A stretch of 64,000 nt of DNA, taken from the NCBI GenBank assembly GCA_022559985.1, contig JAFJTR010000001.1:1178001-1242000 (forward strand), read 5' to 3'. A model generated the notes under the pieces. It saw only the letters and a list, made by a program, of their open reading frames with translations. It searched no databases and was not told where the DNA came from. Positions 22,310 through 33,373 of the stretch are shown here, piece after piece (position 1 is the stretch's first letter; each line of letters opens with the position of its first letter). This stretch comes from Parastagonospora avenae f. sp. tritici 18332-5. Taxonomy: Eukaryota > Ascomycota > Dothideomycetes > Pleosporales > Phaeosphaeriaceae. Both the position numbers and the translations under genes were made by a program.

Positions 22310-23705
22310 CGTGGAGGCGTGGACGAGGATGCTCGCTTCAGTCGGCCGGGTGAGGCTTGTAGAGGGTGGGTCGAAGGGGGGAAGGGGTGCGGAGTTGCGA
22401 GCTTGTTGAGCGTTTGAAATCGGAGAAACACTCTCCCGAAACTCTCCAGGGAAGGAGCAACACGGTCAGGCACCACCGAGAGCAGACAATGCGTGCGGCA
22501 GACAGAGCAGAGCGACAACGGGCAGAAGGGCGATGGGAATCTGGTCGCACCGCTCGACTGCAGTGCCAAAGCAGCCGACTTTAGCTCGATCAGGGTCAAG
22601 TGGGTCCTGTCCAGAGGAGGGGCGGTAGCGCCTCATGTCACTCTCACCCTGCCTTGTCTTGCCTCTACACACCAGCCCTGAGCACGTGATTGCCGCGTAG
22701 CTGCAGTGGACGCCATGCCTGTCCAATGGCATCTGCAGACTCTATGCGAGGGAGCCACAGGCCGTGGACCATGGGAATCATCGCCTGGGCCGCATGCCGC
22801 TCGAATTGCCGTCGTCTCAAAAGCAAAGAACGAACGTCCCTGGCTCTACAAGACGCGGTACTCGGTGCATTGCGCGCCTTGCCGCAGACTCGTTTGCCGC
22901 GCTGCAGTCCAGTTGAGTGCATGTCAACCCTGGAACCATGGAGCTGGGACCTTACACAACCCTATCGATAGGAGGAATGCATACTAAATCCAGACACTCC
23001 AGCACACAAAGTACCACAAATCCTCTCTAGCACAGGCTCGTATTCGTGAACGAGCCCGTTATATAGGCTACTCTTGTGCCCACGTGTGTTTCGTGTCTCT
23101 TCTCCGCAACGGCTTTGTACAATCAATGGCTACAACGCTGCAGCCACGCGAGGAAGGAGCGTGGCCTGGTCCCACACAGCGACCTTTGTGCCCTCCCACA
23201 GTATGACCCATTCGCTCGAGAGTCAGCATTCAGCAAACGCACGGTATGTCGCTTCGAATACAGCAAGGCACCGTTGCACAAGAATTGACTAGCATTGCAC
23301 ATTGATCCATTCCACCATTATAGTACAATATGATGACGCTGACCATCCGGGTACAACTACAACTATCCAAAACGGGCGCGAAGCCCAAAGGGTCTGCAAC
23401 ACGACTTGCCCGACCGCTGACCAGAGGCCGAAGAATTATGTAGCGCTGAGTTCGCTAAGGGTATAAAACAGTGGGGATTAGGTAGCCGCCACAATAATGG
23501 TAAGGGCAAATGCCCAAAGAAAGCAATATGTAGTGGAGCGAAGTGCGTCTGATCATAGCACCAGTAAATGCTGTGTCCAAAAGTGCGCCGATGGTGTTAT
23601 CAAGGATCCCAAAGTGTCTTGATCAAGGCGTCAAGTTGGCGAATAGAAATTACTGTGATAGGCGTCGTGTCCAGCGTACGTCGTTATGTAAGAGTCAGGT
23701 ACTCA
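22310..23705. other. Intergenic region upstream of the NDR kinase
   Basis: About 1.4 kb between the kinase start (minus strand) and the 3' end of the coiled-coil gene. It should hold the kinase promoter and a long leader. Reading frames here are short and low-complexity. Confidence 0.4.
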
Positions 23706-26700
23706 TTAAGCGGAAGCCATCAGAGCCTTGACCTTTTCTCTTTCAGCGAGAATGTCGGCTTGTAGTCTCCTGGTTTGCCTCATGGCCTCATCCCTGGTAC
23801 TTAATTAGCAGCTGTTTCATTTGGTTTACAGCCATGTCGACTTACCTCTCGAATTGTAGGTCGGCCACCTCGATCTGAGCAGTGTTCATGCGGCCGACCA
23901 CTTCTTCCATCTCACGGTCCGCGTCCCTGAGAGCCTTCTCGAGCTCTTCGACACGCTTCTCCAGTAGTTCGGTCTTGGTTGCTTCTGACATAGTCATAGC
24001 AGGCCCAGACGTCGTCACCTCAAGACGAGGAGAACGAAGAGCAAAGACAGGTGACGAAGGCAACCTGGGGGAGAATGCGGCTGGACTCAGCAGGCCAGAC
24101 TTGACTCGGCGCAAGTGGCTGCTGTGGCTCTCCTTAAGAGCTTGTACTTCGACCTCATGCTGCGTGATGGCATCCTCAGATGATTGTTGCGCAATCACGA
24201 CCTTGTCCTCGGCTGTCTTGAGACGGCGCTCGAGCTCGATGATTTGCTCAGTTGATTTTCGTTGTTCCTGCTCTCCGCGAGTGATGGCTTCGGTCAGGCG
24301 GGCACGCAGAGAGCTGTTAGCCTCGAGCTGCTGCTGAATCCGATCCGAGAGCTCGTCCATGCGCGTTGCTGCCGCAAAGAGCTCGCTACTAAGTTTTTGC
24401 TCTTTGCCCAGATGCTCAATCTCGGATTTCTGGAGAGCACGCGCTTGTTTACGGTACTGTTCAGCCTCTTGCTGGGCAAAGTTCCGCTCAGCTTCAGCAT
24501 CAGAAATGCTTTGCTTCAGGAGGTCCAAAGTGCGCGCAGCCTCAGCACCTGCAGCTCCTAGCGACTCACCATCGCTGTCTTCGAGCTGCTTGATGCGGGC
24601 AATGGACAGAGCATGAGTTGTTCGAAGCTCTTGGTATGCCTTGTCCAAGGAGAGCGGTTCGCTGTTGAGCTGGATCTCAGGTATCGTAATGTCGTGCTCT
24701 CTAAGCAGATCGCGAAGTGAGCCAGTCTCTTGCTGGGCGCGGTCGAGATCCATGCGCAGTCCGCTGAGTCCTTTTTCGCATTGCCACTTCTGCTCAATCG
24801 CATCGTCTGCGCGCCGGCGAAGTGAGTTAACTTCTTGTCGCAACTGTCCGACCTCCTTATGGAATGCAGTTCGACGAGGAGTGAGGTTGAGAGCAGAATC
24901 TCTCTCAGCCTCCAGTTCCTTGATGCGGCGATTAAAGTCTTTTTGTTGCATCTCCTGTCGCTGAAGGAGGTGCTTGAGTGCTTTGTGAAGCGCGTCTCGT
25001 TGCTCTTCCAGGTCCTTGACAGGATTGCTGACCGCTGATCCTTCGCGTGGTGACATCTCGCCCGATCGATCTTTGACCGAGTTGGAGCGCGATAGTGAAC
25101 CCCTCTTTGCATTAAAGCCTGCGCTTCGGGCCAACGAGTTTGATCGAGAGAGCCCTACACGGGGACCCATGGGTGTCGCAATATCTGAATCCTCTGCTAT
25201 GGCGGGGAACCGGAGTTGTTGCTGCGAGACGTCTTGTGAGTGTCTTTTCGCTTTGGCAATCGCTTGGTTTTCTGCTCTGAGCTGTTGTATTTCCTGCTGC
25301 ATGCGTGTGGTCTCGTAGACGAGTCTCTCTGTATCAGCAGCTTCGGTCTCAAGCACTTCGAGTCGCGCTCGGAGCTGGGGAACAATCTCATCTCGTAGAT
25401 TGTCGGCCTCGTTGCGATGCTTTTCGAGTTCTTCGCGCATGGCCGTGAGCAGATCTTCGAAATTCTCCTTGACCTGTCTTTCTTCAGCCAAACGTCTTTT
25501 TGCATCTTCTAGTGATGTTGCGAGCTCTTTCTCGCGGGGTGCTTGTACAACCGAACCGGCCCTGGACTTGTCGCTGACCTGGTCTTCGAGTTGCTGCACC
25601 TGCTCTTCCAAGTCTCTGCGTCGGCGGAGCTCTTCTTGCAGGCGCTCTGCCATGCGCACCTTGAGCGATGCGCGCTCCTGCTCAGCTTTCCGGCGCTGTG
25701 TATCCAGCTCTTCAAGTTTGCTTTCGGGGTCTCCGATGGGGAATCGGACGGAACTGGTGCCCGAGTCTGAGTAGTAATCGCTGGTCCTCCGGTTGTCATA
25801 GGCGGCTGGTCCGGCCTCTGCCTTCCAGCGGTCTACCTCGTCTTCGAGTTCCATCTCTCTTTGTATCGAAGCCGCGAGCTCGGAGCTGAGTGCCCGCAAC
25901 TCGCGCTCGAGCTCTTCTACGTGGGCGTTCATCTGGGGCGATGATGACAGCAGCGGTGTGCCGGGCACATTGAAGTAGGAGGTGAGTGAGTTGGCTGCTG
26001 GAATGTCTAGACCGTTCGGCTTGTTCTTGGAAGCCATGTTGGGTTGGCGGCGCGGCGAGCCTGCCGGCGACAACGATGATTCGGAGAATGCAGTGGCCGG
26101 AGACTCGGCGTCCTGGGCCTTGGACGAGTTCCAGCCAAAGAAGGAAGTGAAGCCTCCTGCGGGAGACTTGGGCTTACTGGCCTGTCCCCTACTTTCGGGG
26201 CGGTGGGGGTCGTCGTTGTCCTGCACGGCGTCCAGTCTGAGCTTGAGGTCTGGCGGTCGATTGTCGGTTGTGTACGAGGGCATTATAGGCAGAGTCGGTG
26301 ATCGCGCGTGTGCTTTTGCGCCTGCTGCGCGGAGTTGGTCTGTCCGGCTTTGTCTTCGCGATTGGAACGTGCTGGCTGAGCGCTCATGCCGCGTCTGGGA
26401 GTTCCTTCGCGACGCGGAATTGGAGAGCGAATCTTTGCGCAGGGGGAATGGGTTCTGGGCAAGAAGGGGCGTCTGTCCACGTGGGTAGCTACGATAGCAT
26501 TGGCATTAGCGAAGTGGACATGCGGAATGCAGAGCAGAACGCGATGCTTACTCGTCCAGGTTCCTGGGGACAAAGAGTTCGTTGGCAGTCAGCGGCGGCG
26601 TAGGTACGCTTGCAACGCGTGCGCCCTGCAGCGGCAACCTGAAGCTGTCTTTATCCTGAGAGGCAGAAGGTCGAGTGCTGTATTGAGCAGCAGCAAAGCG

Positions 26701-26883
26701 GCCTATAACAGGACTCTCGGCAGGAAGGGGCTTCCGGCGTATCGGTGAGGGCTGGACAGCGATAGGCACCGGACTCGAGGTTTGGGACTGGAAGGAAGCA
26801 AAAGACTGGATGGCTAGCGAAGGCAGACCAGATGGTTTGGCACGAGGCGCGCCTTCCGTAGATGGCTGGGATCGATGCAACAT
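23706..26883 (-). CDS. Large coiled-coil protein ('M protein repeat'-type), function unknown
   Basis: Three exons (26883-26552, 26488-23846, 23793-23706) give about 1020 residues. The first exon encodes a proline/serine-rich stretch with PSPIRRKPLPAESPVIGR. The 63-base intron joins it in frame to RGQTPLLAQNPFPLRKDSLS and on into a long open frame. After a disordered region containing GGFTSFFGWNSSKAQD, heptad-rich helices run from HVEELERELRALSSELAAS nearly to the C-terminus, interrupted by a Ser-rich linker with phosphosite-like RSNS repeats. The last exon ends KVKALMASA. This resembles fungal proteins labelled M protein repeat or Uso1-like; a structural or transport role is inference. Many antisense frames here are shadows. 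Confidence 0.85.
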
Positions 26884-28180
26884 AGTCTCTCTCGTAGGTC
26901 GTTATGCCTTCTCCGCGATAGGCATGGCGCTGCACAAGAGAGAGAGTCCCTGAGAGAGTGGTATATCGCCAATGGCACGGGCTCGCAAAAGGGGAGGCTT
27001 GTACCGAGATGGGCGTGTGATTAGGAGAACAGAGCTCTCTAGGGCCCCGAATGCGGGATCGCAGCGGTCCCTGATGGGCAGTTCGCGCCCGGGTGGAGTC
27101 TGCCGAGCAAGGCCAGGCGCAGGTACGAATATTCCCAGCCAATCGCCAGTCGCGCCGAATAGGAGAAAGCCGTCCAGCGCTGCTGAATGTGGTCGACGTC
27201 GGTCAATCTTGTGCTTTTGGGCGGATGATTCGAGGAAATGCGCGGCGGAGAGATTGTCGCACTTCACCACGTTGCCCCTCCATTGGCAGTTTGACAGTTA
27301 TGCTGACCGTCCACTCCCGGCCGCTGGACATCATGCAATGCTCTGAGACGCTTCAGCCGCGGGAAAGCATATCGACCTTCGCGCTGGCTATCACAATCAT
27401 CGCAGAACCCAATCGAACTCTAGCATCGTCACGTCGCACAACTACCTACCGGGTGGCTTGCATCGCGTGCTTTTTTTGGCGGCTGGTTGCATGGCGCAAG
27501 CGACTCGCAATTCTCCTTTTCCGCTCGGCAGGGGTAACAAAGCACAGACATACAGTCGCCGGCATGAGACGAACAGTTGGGGATCGCCCAGGGTCGCGGA
27601 CTATCATCATCACTGCGTCGCGCTTGGAGATATAAAAGGAGTGGATTTGCAAAAGTAACGTCTCTTTAGAGTCTGGGGCTCAAGCGCTTGTTCTGGACCT
27701 TGTGGAACCATAAGTCCAACCGCCCGTATCGATCATGGATCACCCAGGTGCGAGGACTCCCCTTCCAGCCTTGGCCAGGTGGAACCTAGGAACCTAGGAA
27801 GATTCGCTTACGTGGATCACGTGGTCGGAGCTTGGCATTCCGCCGCCTTCCCTGCTATTCATCTCAAGCACTTCATGCAACAACTTGTCAACTCGGTGAA
27901 ACTCATGTAGTGGCCTCGCGATGCAAGGGAAACAATTGTGTCAGTGTGAGGCTCGTCGCCAACTCGGATCTCGGAGGACTAGGCTCTTGCCACTCAATAC
28001 AATCTCTGCGACTAACCTGGCCCAGCGTTTTGGTGCAGTCCGTTCTATCCGATCGCTCAGCGCACGTTTGCTACACGTCAGAAATTAAACAATTTTTATA
28101 AGAGCCATGTCTTCTTTTGCATCTGTTGTACCGGGCGTTGGCAGCCCTTTCTCACAAGAGAACTCTTCTCTTTATCCGTG
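26884..28180. other. Divergent intergenic region
   Basis: About 1.3 kb between the coiled-coil gene (-) and the membrane-protein gene (+). No frame resembles a known family. A TATA-like TTTTTATAAG lies at 28093-28102, and a small upstream reading frame follows at 28107. Confidence 0.4.
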
Positions 28181-28181
28181 A
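28107..28181 (+). promoter_or_regulatory. Possible upstream ORF overlapping the main start (TGATG)
   Basis: A 24-codon frame beginning ATG at 28107 ends with TGA at 28179-28181. Its last base is the A of the main ATG at 28181. If transcribed, it would couple termination to re-initiation or reduce translation. The TATA-like element is only a few bases upstream, so the mRNA may start inside or after it. Confidence 0.35.
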
Positions 28182-29233
28182 TGTCTACCAAGATATCTGA
28201 CGAGCGGGCCTCGTACCAGGCTGTGTTTGCCCTCGACATCATCACTGCGGCTGGTGCCCTGATTCTCCTTGGACTTGCTTCGAAACCTACATTTCAGCGC
28301 ATCAAGGCCCGAAGATTCACTTCCACGAGCAAATCGCACGGGACACCTTTGAAGACCAGTCTCGGCACCTATCTCTTCCTCTGGCCTGCACTTTTCTGCC
28401 TCCTCGTCGCGTATACGACGCGCTTCGTCTCTGATCTACTCCAGACTCATGGCTTTATTGCCTACGATGCCGACCTATCGTGGAACGGACGACCATCCTT
28501 CAGCATTCCAGAGAACAATTGGGGGACTGGGGTCTCGGCCCTAACCTTTGGGACGACATTCGCGACGATCCCCTTCACCGTCCTTCTCAATGGTGGAGTA
28601 TGGATCCACGCAACCCACATTCAGTCAAATGGCACGGGAAGGGTAGCGCCGAACGTGTTTTCGAAGATTTGGAACACGTTCATCATGTTGGCCATGCTTG
28701 CAACGGGCATGGCTGCCTGGGGCGTAGGCATGTCAGAACGCGATACCAGCCTGGGCAGTTTGTCGTCGCTGAGCAGGCTTTCTTGGTCTAATGTTCTGAA
28801 TCATAACCCTACTACACGAATCCTCTACATTGTACATGAATGTATTGTCGTAGGCGCATCACTGAGTGTGACCTTTGAGGTACTGAGAGAGTACAGCACG
28901 ACAAATAAGAATGCACATGGAGTATGTCTGTTCTCTAAAACGTTGAGAAAACACCAGCTAACCAGCATCAAGTCGTCCGAAAGCAAGCATCTTGCGCGCT
29001 TCGCATTCGTCGTAGTTCCTCTCATATGGCTCAGAGACATCTTTATCATCTACGACATCATTCTGCTCTATGTTAACACCTCTGAGTGGTCGAATAACGT
29101 ATCTCTCGCAACCACCTTTCTTCTGATCATTTTTGGGCAATTCACCAATCTGACCATTCTTGCGATGATCTTGTGGGGAGCATGGAGGATGGGCAGGACT
29201 GTCACAATTTTCGATAGCAGCAGCCGTGCTTAA
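28181..29233 (+). CDS. Multi-spanning membrane protein of unknown function (about seven helices)
   Basis: One open frame of 350 residues. Hydrophobic spans occur at ALDIITAAGALILLGL, YLFLWPALFCLLVAYTT, FATIPFTVLLNGGVWI, FIMLAMLATGMAAWGVGM, ILYIVHECIVVGASLSV, FVVVPLIWLRDIFIIYDI and FLLIIFGQFTNLTILAMIL, about seven in total. This resembles fungal proteins with a rhodopsin-like seven-helix layout, but no signature motif is seen. The segment 28922-28972 (GTATGT..CTAAC..AAG, 51 bases, no stop) has every mark of an in-frame intron; if it is spliced the product is 333 residues and the loop before the sixth helix shortens. Partners and function are unknown. Confidence 0.72.
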   Translation: MSTKISDERASYQAVFALDIITAAGALILLGLASKPTFQRIKARRFTSTSKSHGTPLKTSLGTYLFLWPALFCLLVAYTTRFVSDLLQTHGFIAYDADLSWNGRPSFSIPENNWGTGVSALTFGTTFATIPFTVLLNGGVWIHATHIQSNGTGRVAPNVFSKIWNTFIMLAMLATGMAAWGVGMSERDTSLGSLSSLSRLSWSNVLNHNPTTRILYIVHECIVVGASLSVTFEVLREYSTTNKNAHGVCLFSKTLRKHQLTSIKSSESKHLARFAFVVVPLIWLRDIFIIYDIILLYVNTSEWSNNVSLATTFLLIIFGQFTNLTILAMILWGAWRMGRTVTIFDSSSRA

Positions 29234-29608
29234 GCCTGCGGGCAGAATCATTCTTGTCGCCTCTCGGGAAGCTTACACATTTAATTACAATATACGCTAT
29301 AAAACCGCTGTCTAGTTTCATGTACACGTTACCCTGAAGTCATTGCACTTGATAACATAGATCTTGTTTGACGCAGTTTGGCAGTGAGAGATGAAAGACT
29401 CGACAACTTTCGTAGTCTATACTGTTCTCCCTTTCAGAATCAGTATCCGTGCTTTGCTAGATTCCATCGTTGCTTGTGGTCGACCTTCATGACTCGTGTG
29501 CGTTGCGGATGCTGCATCAGACTAGCTCGGCATGACGAACCACAACTATGCTCATGCACTCGCGACTTCCAATTCACAACTCAACCACATAGCTGCGTCA
29601 TCTCTATC
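29234..29608. other. Intergenic region upstream of VPS37
   Basis: About 375 bases. The VPS37 frame stays open upstream of its ATG back to about 29378, but that part looks like leader sequence rather than conserved protein. Confidence 0.4.
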
Positions 29609-30417
29609 ATGGCATATCAATCTCCGCGCCATTCACAAGGCTTCTATCAGTACGACGCATCAACGCCGCCGCCGCCTCCACCGAAGCCAAGCGGAACTTC
29701 AACACCAGCAACAGGCCCACCATTACCCCCACCACCACAGTCGTACACTGACCAGCAGCAACATCAACAAAACACCTCGTACAATGCATCTCAACCAGAC
29801 CGGTTAGCCGTCCAACCACCAGAAGACGGATGGCTTCCCGAAGTGTTACGAGACAAGACGTACGGCAGCCACTCAGCTCACTCAACTTCACTAAACACAT
29901 CCACAGAACTAAGGACCTCCAGCACGTGCTCCAAACACCAGGCCTGCAAAATGCAATCATACATAACCCCGAAACAGCACATCCCTCACTAGCAGCATCA
30001 ACAGCCCCTCTGCAAGCCCTCCTAGCCCAAAATGTCTCCCTCGCTGAATCCCTCAAACAGCTGGAATCCCACGTCCAACACCAGCGCGACAGTACCCAAT
30101 CACGCTTACTCGCTCTGCGCGCCCTCGAGCGCCAGTGGCGCGACAAGCAAACGGAGCAGGATGAAGCATTGAAAGAATTCAGTCCGCCGGCGCTCTATCA
30201 GCGCCTGAGCGCCGCGGTCGGCGAGCAAGAGGCGCTGTGTCGCGGGCTGGAGGAGAGCTTTCTCGAGGGTGAGGAAACTGGAGGGGGTGATGCTGTCGCG
30301 AGTGAGCGCGAGGTCGCGGAGTTTGTGAGGAGGTTGAGGGAGGGGAGGAAAGTGGCGTATCTGCGGGCGGAGAGGAAGGAGAGATGGGATGAGGGGAGGG
30401 TAGGTGGGTGGAGGTGA
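29609..30417 (+). CDS. VPS37: ESCRT-I subunit VPS37, MOD(R) domain
   Basis: Part of the endosomal ESCRT-I complex that sorts ubiquitinated membrane proteins into multivesicular bodies. Exons 29609-29859 and 29907-30417 give 253 residues. The N-terminus is Pro/Gln-rich (PPPPPPKPSG). The MOD(R) domain starts at DGWLPEVLRDKT, is joined across a 47-base intron to DLQHVLQTPGLQNAIIHN, and continues as a coiled coil through SLAESLKQLESHVQHQRDS and LRALERQWRDKQ. It ends with VAEFVRRLREGRKVAYLRA. The ATG gives MAYQSPRHSQG. Confidence 0.88.
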
Positions 30418-31071
30418 GCAGCTCTTGAGACACCAGAGGAATATTACTTGTGATCTCACTCCGAGATACATGCAAATCTCTCCCGTCGGTCGTTGTGCGA
30501 CGGTGGAGAGTCCAGCTCCATTTCCATTCCATCTCTTCTGTCGAATTCTCCCTGCTTCATCCAACCCAAAACACTGTAAACATGCGACGCGAACGAAAGA
30601 GCATAATAAGCCCCACCGGTTCACTTCTACCCACGATATATGCCACTTCAACAATCATCTTTTCAACAAATCCAGCACACGTTAAGTAAGTGCTGGTGGC
30701 CAACCCCAGTTCTAAACCACTTGGTGCAGTTAGTCGTGTTAACCCAGTTTGGGTTCAATTCACATGACAAACTGTGTAAGGTTTGTGAGTATCCTTTTTT
30801 GCTACAGCGAGGGGTCGAGTAGCGGCTGGAGAGCAAGCGTTCCTTGTCGGTGTTCTTTTTGTGGAGACCTTCGAAAAGTGAAAGAAAGAATCACACATCG
30901 CCTAGCGCCAGACAATTCTCCCGCGATTACATCAAGCCTAGGTGTATTATACATAAACTCTCTTTGCACCGAGTATTCACGTCGTCAACTCCTCCTCCAC
31001 TGGGACCCGTATTCCTCAACTCTACGCCCAAAACGCTTCCAACAACCGCATCCAGCGGCTTCACCACAACA
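30418..31071. other. Intergenic region
   Basis: About 650 bases between VPS37 and the small gene at 31072. No supported coding frame. The last 100 bases are a C/A-rich leader. Confidence 0.4.
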
Positions 31072-31486
31072 ATGCCCCGAATCGACGACATCAACGTCAT
31101 CCTCGGCTTTAAATCCCTCATCCTCGGTACCTTCCCCCTTCCCACTTCCCATCCCCCCTCCCGTTCCCCCACACTAACACCCCCCAGACCAAGTCCGCGC
31201 CGTCCACGGCCCAAATTACGCCAACAGCACCTTCGCAGTCATAACCTCGCGCTTCGACGCGGGCATTGGCGAGATCGAGTACACGGCGCAAGCCATCGTG
31301 TACACCTACCCGGGGTCGTTGAGGGAGTGGAAATTGCTGGTTGAGGGAGACGCGGGCGGGACGACGGTGCAGGCGATGGAGGGGCTGATGAGGAAGTGTC
31401 AGGAGGAGGTGAGTGGGGTGACGGAGAGGATGGGGGTGGGGTGGATGTGGGATGGGAGGGAGGTTAGGGGGGGTGGGGAGGAGTAG
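31072..31486 (+). CDS. Third, diverged member of the small unrecognised family
   Basis: Exons 31072-31126 and 31188-31486 give 117 residues. After VILGFKSLIL a phase-1 intron splits the Asp codon of DQVRAVHGPN, the same place and phase as in the genes at 17213 and 18282 (DQAK there). The body has TFAVITSRFDAGIGEIEYTA, then AIVYTYPGSLREWKLLVEG and a helix AMEGLMRKCQEEVSGVTER. The C-terminal tail is Gly/Arg-rich. The A-x-VYTxP-x-S pattern and the terminal helix parallel the 18.3 kb gene. Overall identity is low, so homology rests on the intron plus motifs. No signal peptide is seen. Confidence 0.68.
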
Positions 31487-32044
31487 GTTGAAGGAGATGG
31501 GATGTGAACATGTCATTCTCCTTTTGGCATGTATTATTGCGCATACTTACGCGTGCTCTAGATTTCAAATGTACATGAGTTATTCTTTTCAATATCGGAA
31601 GCGTAAAACAATGGTCAAGGTACTTAATCGATGCCTCTGAGACTCCAGCAGCGGCTATTTTGTACCCATAGGTAGTGTTGGATCCTCATGTGTATAGAGA
31701 TCTGGACATCAAGCTACAGTCGCATATTGTAATTTTGTTAGGCTATGAGAGAAATGGCATCTGCACTGCCCGACTGCCGTCTAATCCCAAAGAGTTCAAA
31801 TCGCACCACATGGCTGTGTAATAATTAGGCAGCACCGTAAGGCTGAACGCAGCTTCCAAAGCTGTCGCAAATGCGACGTTGACCTGCCCAACTTCGAGCT
31901 TCTGCGATAAAGGTCGTTTCGTTATACACAGCGCGTGCGGCTCTCCAACGCGATTGACACTGGCGGTAGCTCGAAAATGGTCTACTTCTCGCAGCTGTGG
32001 CAAAGCACCTTTAATTTTTCATCCGCTCCGTTTCGATTGGACAG
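31487..32044. other. Intergenic region
   Basis: About 560 bases; A/T-richer than its neighbours, with no supported gene. An overlapping frame at 31935-32180 reads through the HET start region in another phase and is not conserved in appearance. Confidence 0.35.
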
Positions 32045-33196
32045 ATGGCTGTTCCGAATGCCGCAAGGATGGAAGATTACCCTCAACTTCTCGATTGGGT
32101 ACACGGTAGACAATGCAGGGTCACCACCGTCGATAGGCGCGGTACAGATCTTGTATACCCAACCATCGGACAGCATCTGACAATTTCGCAGCGCAAAACT
32201 TACATTCGATATTCCCCCTTAGAACTACCGGACCAAATACGGCTCCTAAGGATCCACCCTGGTGAACCCGATGACCCGATCGAAACATCATTCGTCACTG
32301 CAAGTCTGAATGCCCCATCGGATTACGACGCCTTGTCTTATATATGGGGATCCCCCACAGATCAATGCCGAATTTCGGTCGACGGAGATTGCGCGTCAGT
32401 GCCTAGAAGCGCTTTTCAAGCCCTTCACGCTTTATGACGCTCAAGGTGCGAGCGACTGATTTGGGTTGATACCGTCAGCATGAACCAGGAAGACATGCAA
32501 GAAAAGGGTCACCAAGTGGGTTTGATGTGCGACATCTACCAAGGTGCAAGATCGGTCGTGGTCCACCTTGGGAACGCCACTGACAAGACGGGCGACGCCA
32601 TGCGGTCTTTGCAGTATCTGATTCAGGCCCGGAAGTTGAACAGCTCAGCCGAGCCTCCATGGACGCACAAGAAGTTGATTGACGTCGAAGATACGCTCCA
32701 GGACATCCTGGACCGACCGTGGTTCACACGCGTGTGGACAGTCCAAGAGGCTACATTGGCACGCCATACAATCCTGGTCTGTGGCGACCACCGCCTCTCT
32801 TGGTATGGAGACTTCCAAACCTTGAGACGTATCGCATTTGGCATCAAAATCATCGCCATATCACCGTACTTTTCCGCGGGTTCTGGACGCAAAAGCAGAC
32901 TCGACTGGTCGCCTTTACTGGACATTGTAGAGACGCAAATGCGCCAGGCAGCGAGAAGAGAGGGCGTCGCCATCCATCAAAACCAACTCGATCTTGCATT
33001 CCAATTCCGACATCGTCAGTGTACAGACCCTAGAGACAGTTACTTCGCCCTTTTCGGGATCGTGGAGAACGAGAACGGTGGCCGACTCAAGTTCAATCCG
33101 GACTGCTCGCTCGGTTTGGAGGAGGTATATTTGAGGTACATGCAACAGATCCAGCGTATCAGTGAGATAGAGGATGTGCCATCTATTCCGTCCTGA
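32045..33196 (+). pseudogene. HET-domain (heterokaryon incompatibility) gene remnant
   Basis: HET domains act in allorecognition and trigger cell death in filamentous fungi. This copy shows the domain blocks in one frame: YDALSYIWGSP, then LIWVDTVSMNQEDMQEKGHQ, a segment resembling MCDIYQGARSVVVHLG, and DRPWFTRVWTVQEATLARH. DPRDSYFALFGI comes near the end. An in-frame TGA at 32435-32437 interrupts it between QALHAL and RSRCERLIW, at a place where relatives have an unbroken domain. The frame then stops at 33196, well short of the usual 600 or more residues. Both features point to a decayed gene. The true start is uncertain; an intron removing the TGA would break the frame. Confidence 0.8.
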
Positions 33197-33373
33197 ACCA
33201 GTGACTTCTGATGGACACAAAACTCTTTGCGATACATCTCATAAGCCCGACTAGCACATTGTCTGACTCCTGTGGTATTCGAATGTCAATTTCTTCATTG
33301 AACTCGCTGGAAATATGTATGACGGCAAATGATCTGTATGCAAATATCTGTACCTCGCCTGCCAAGTGCACTA

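Noticed and set aside
24262..26600. Many plus-strand frames over the coiled-coil gene
   Set aside because: Ser/Cys/Arg-rich antisense shadows of a Glu/Gln/Leu-rich coding strand.
31935..32180. Alternative N-terminus for the HET remnant
   Set aside because: The frame differs from that of the HET blocks, and no splice pair joins it cleanly.
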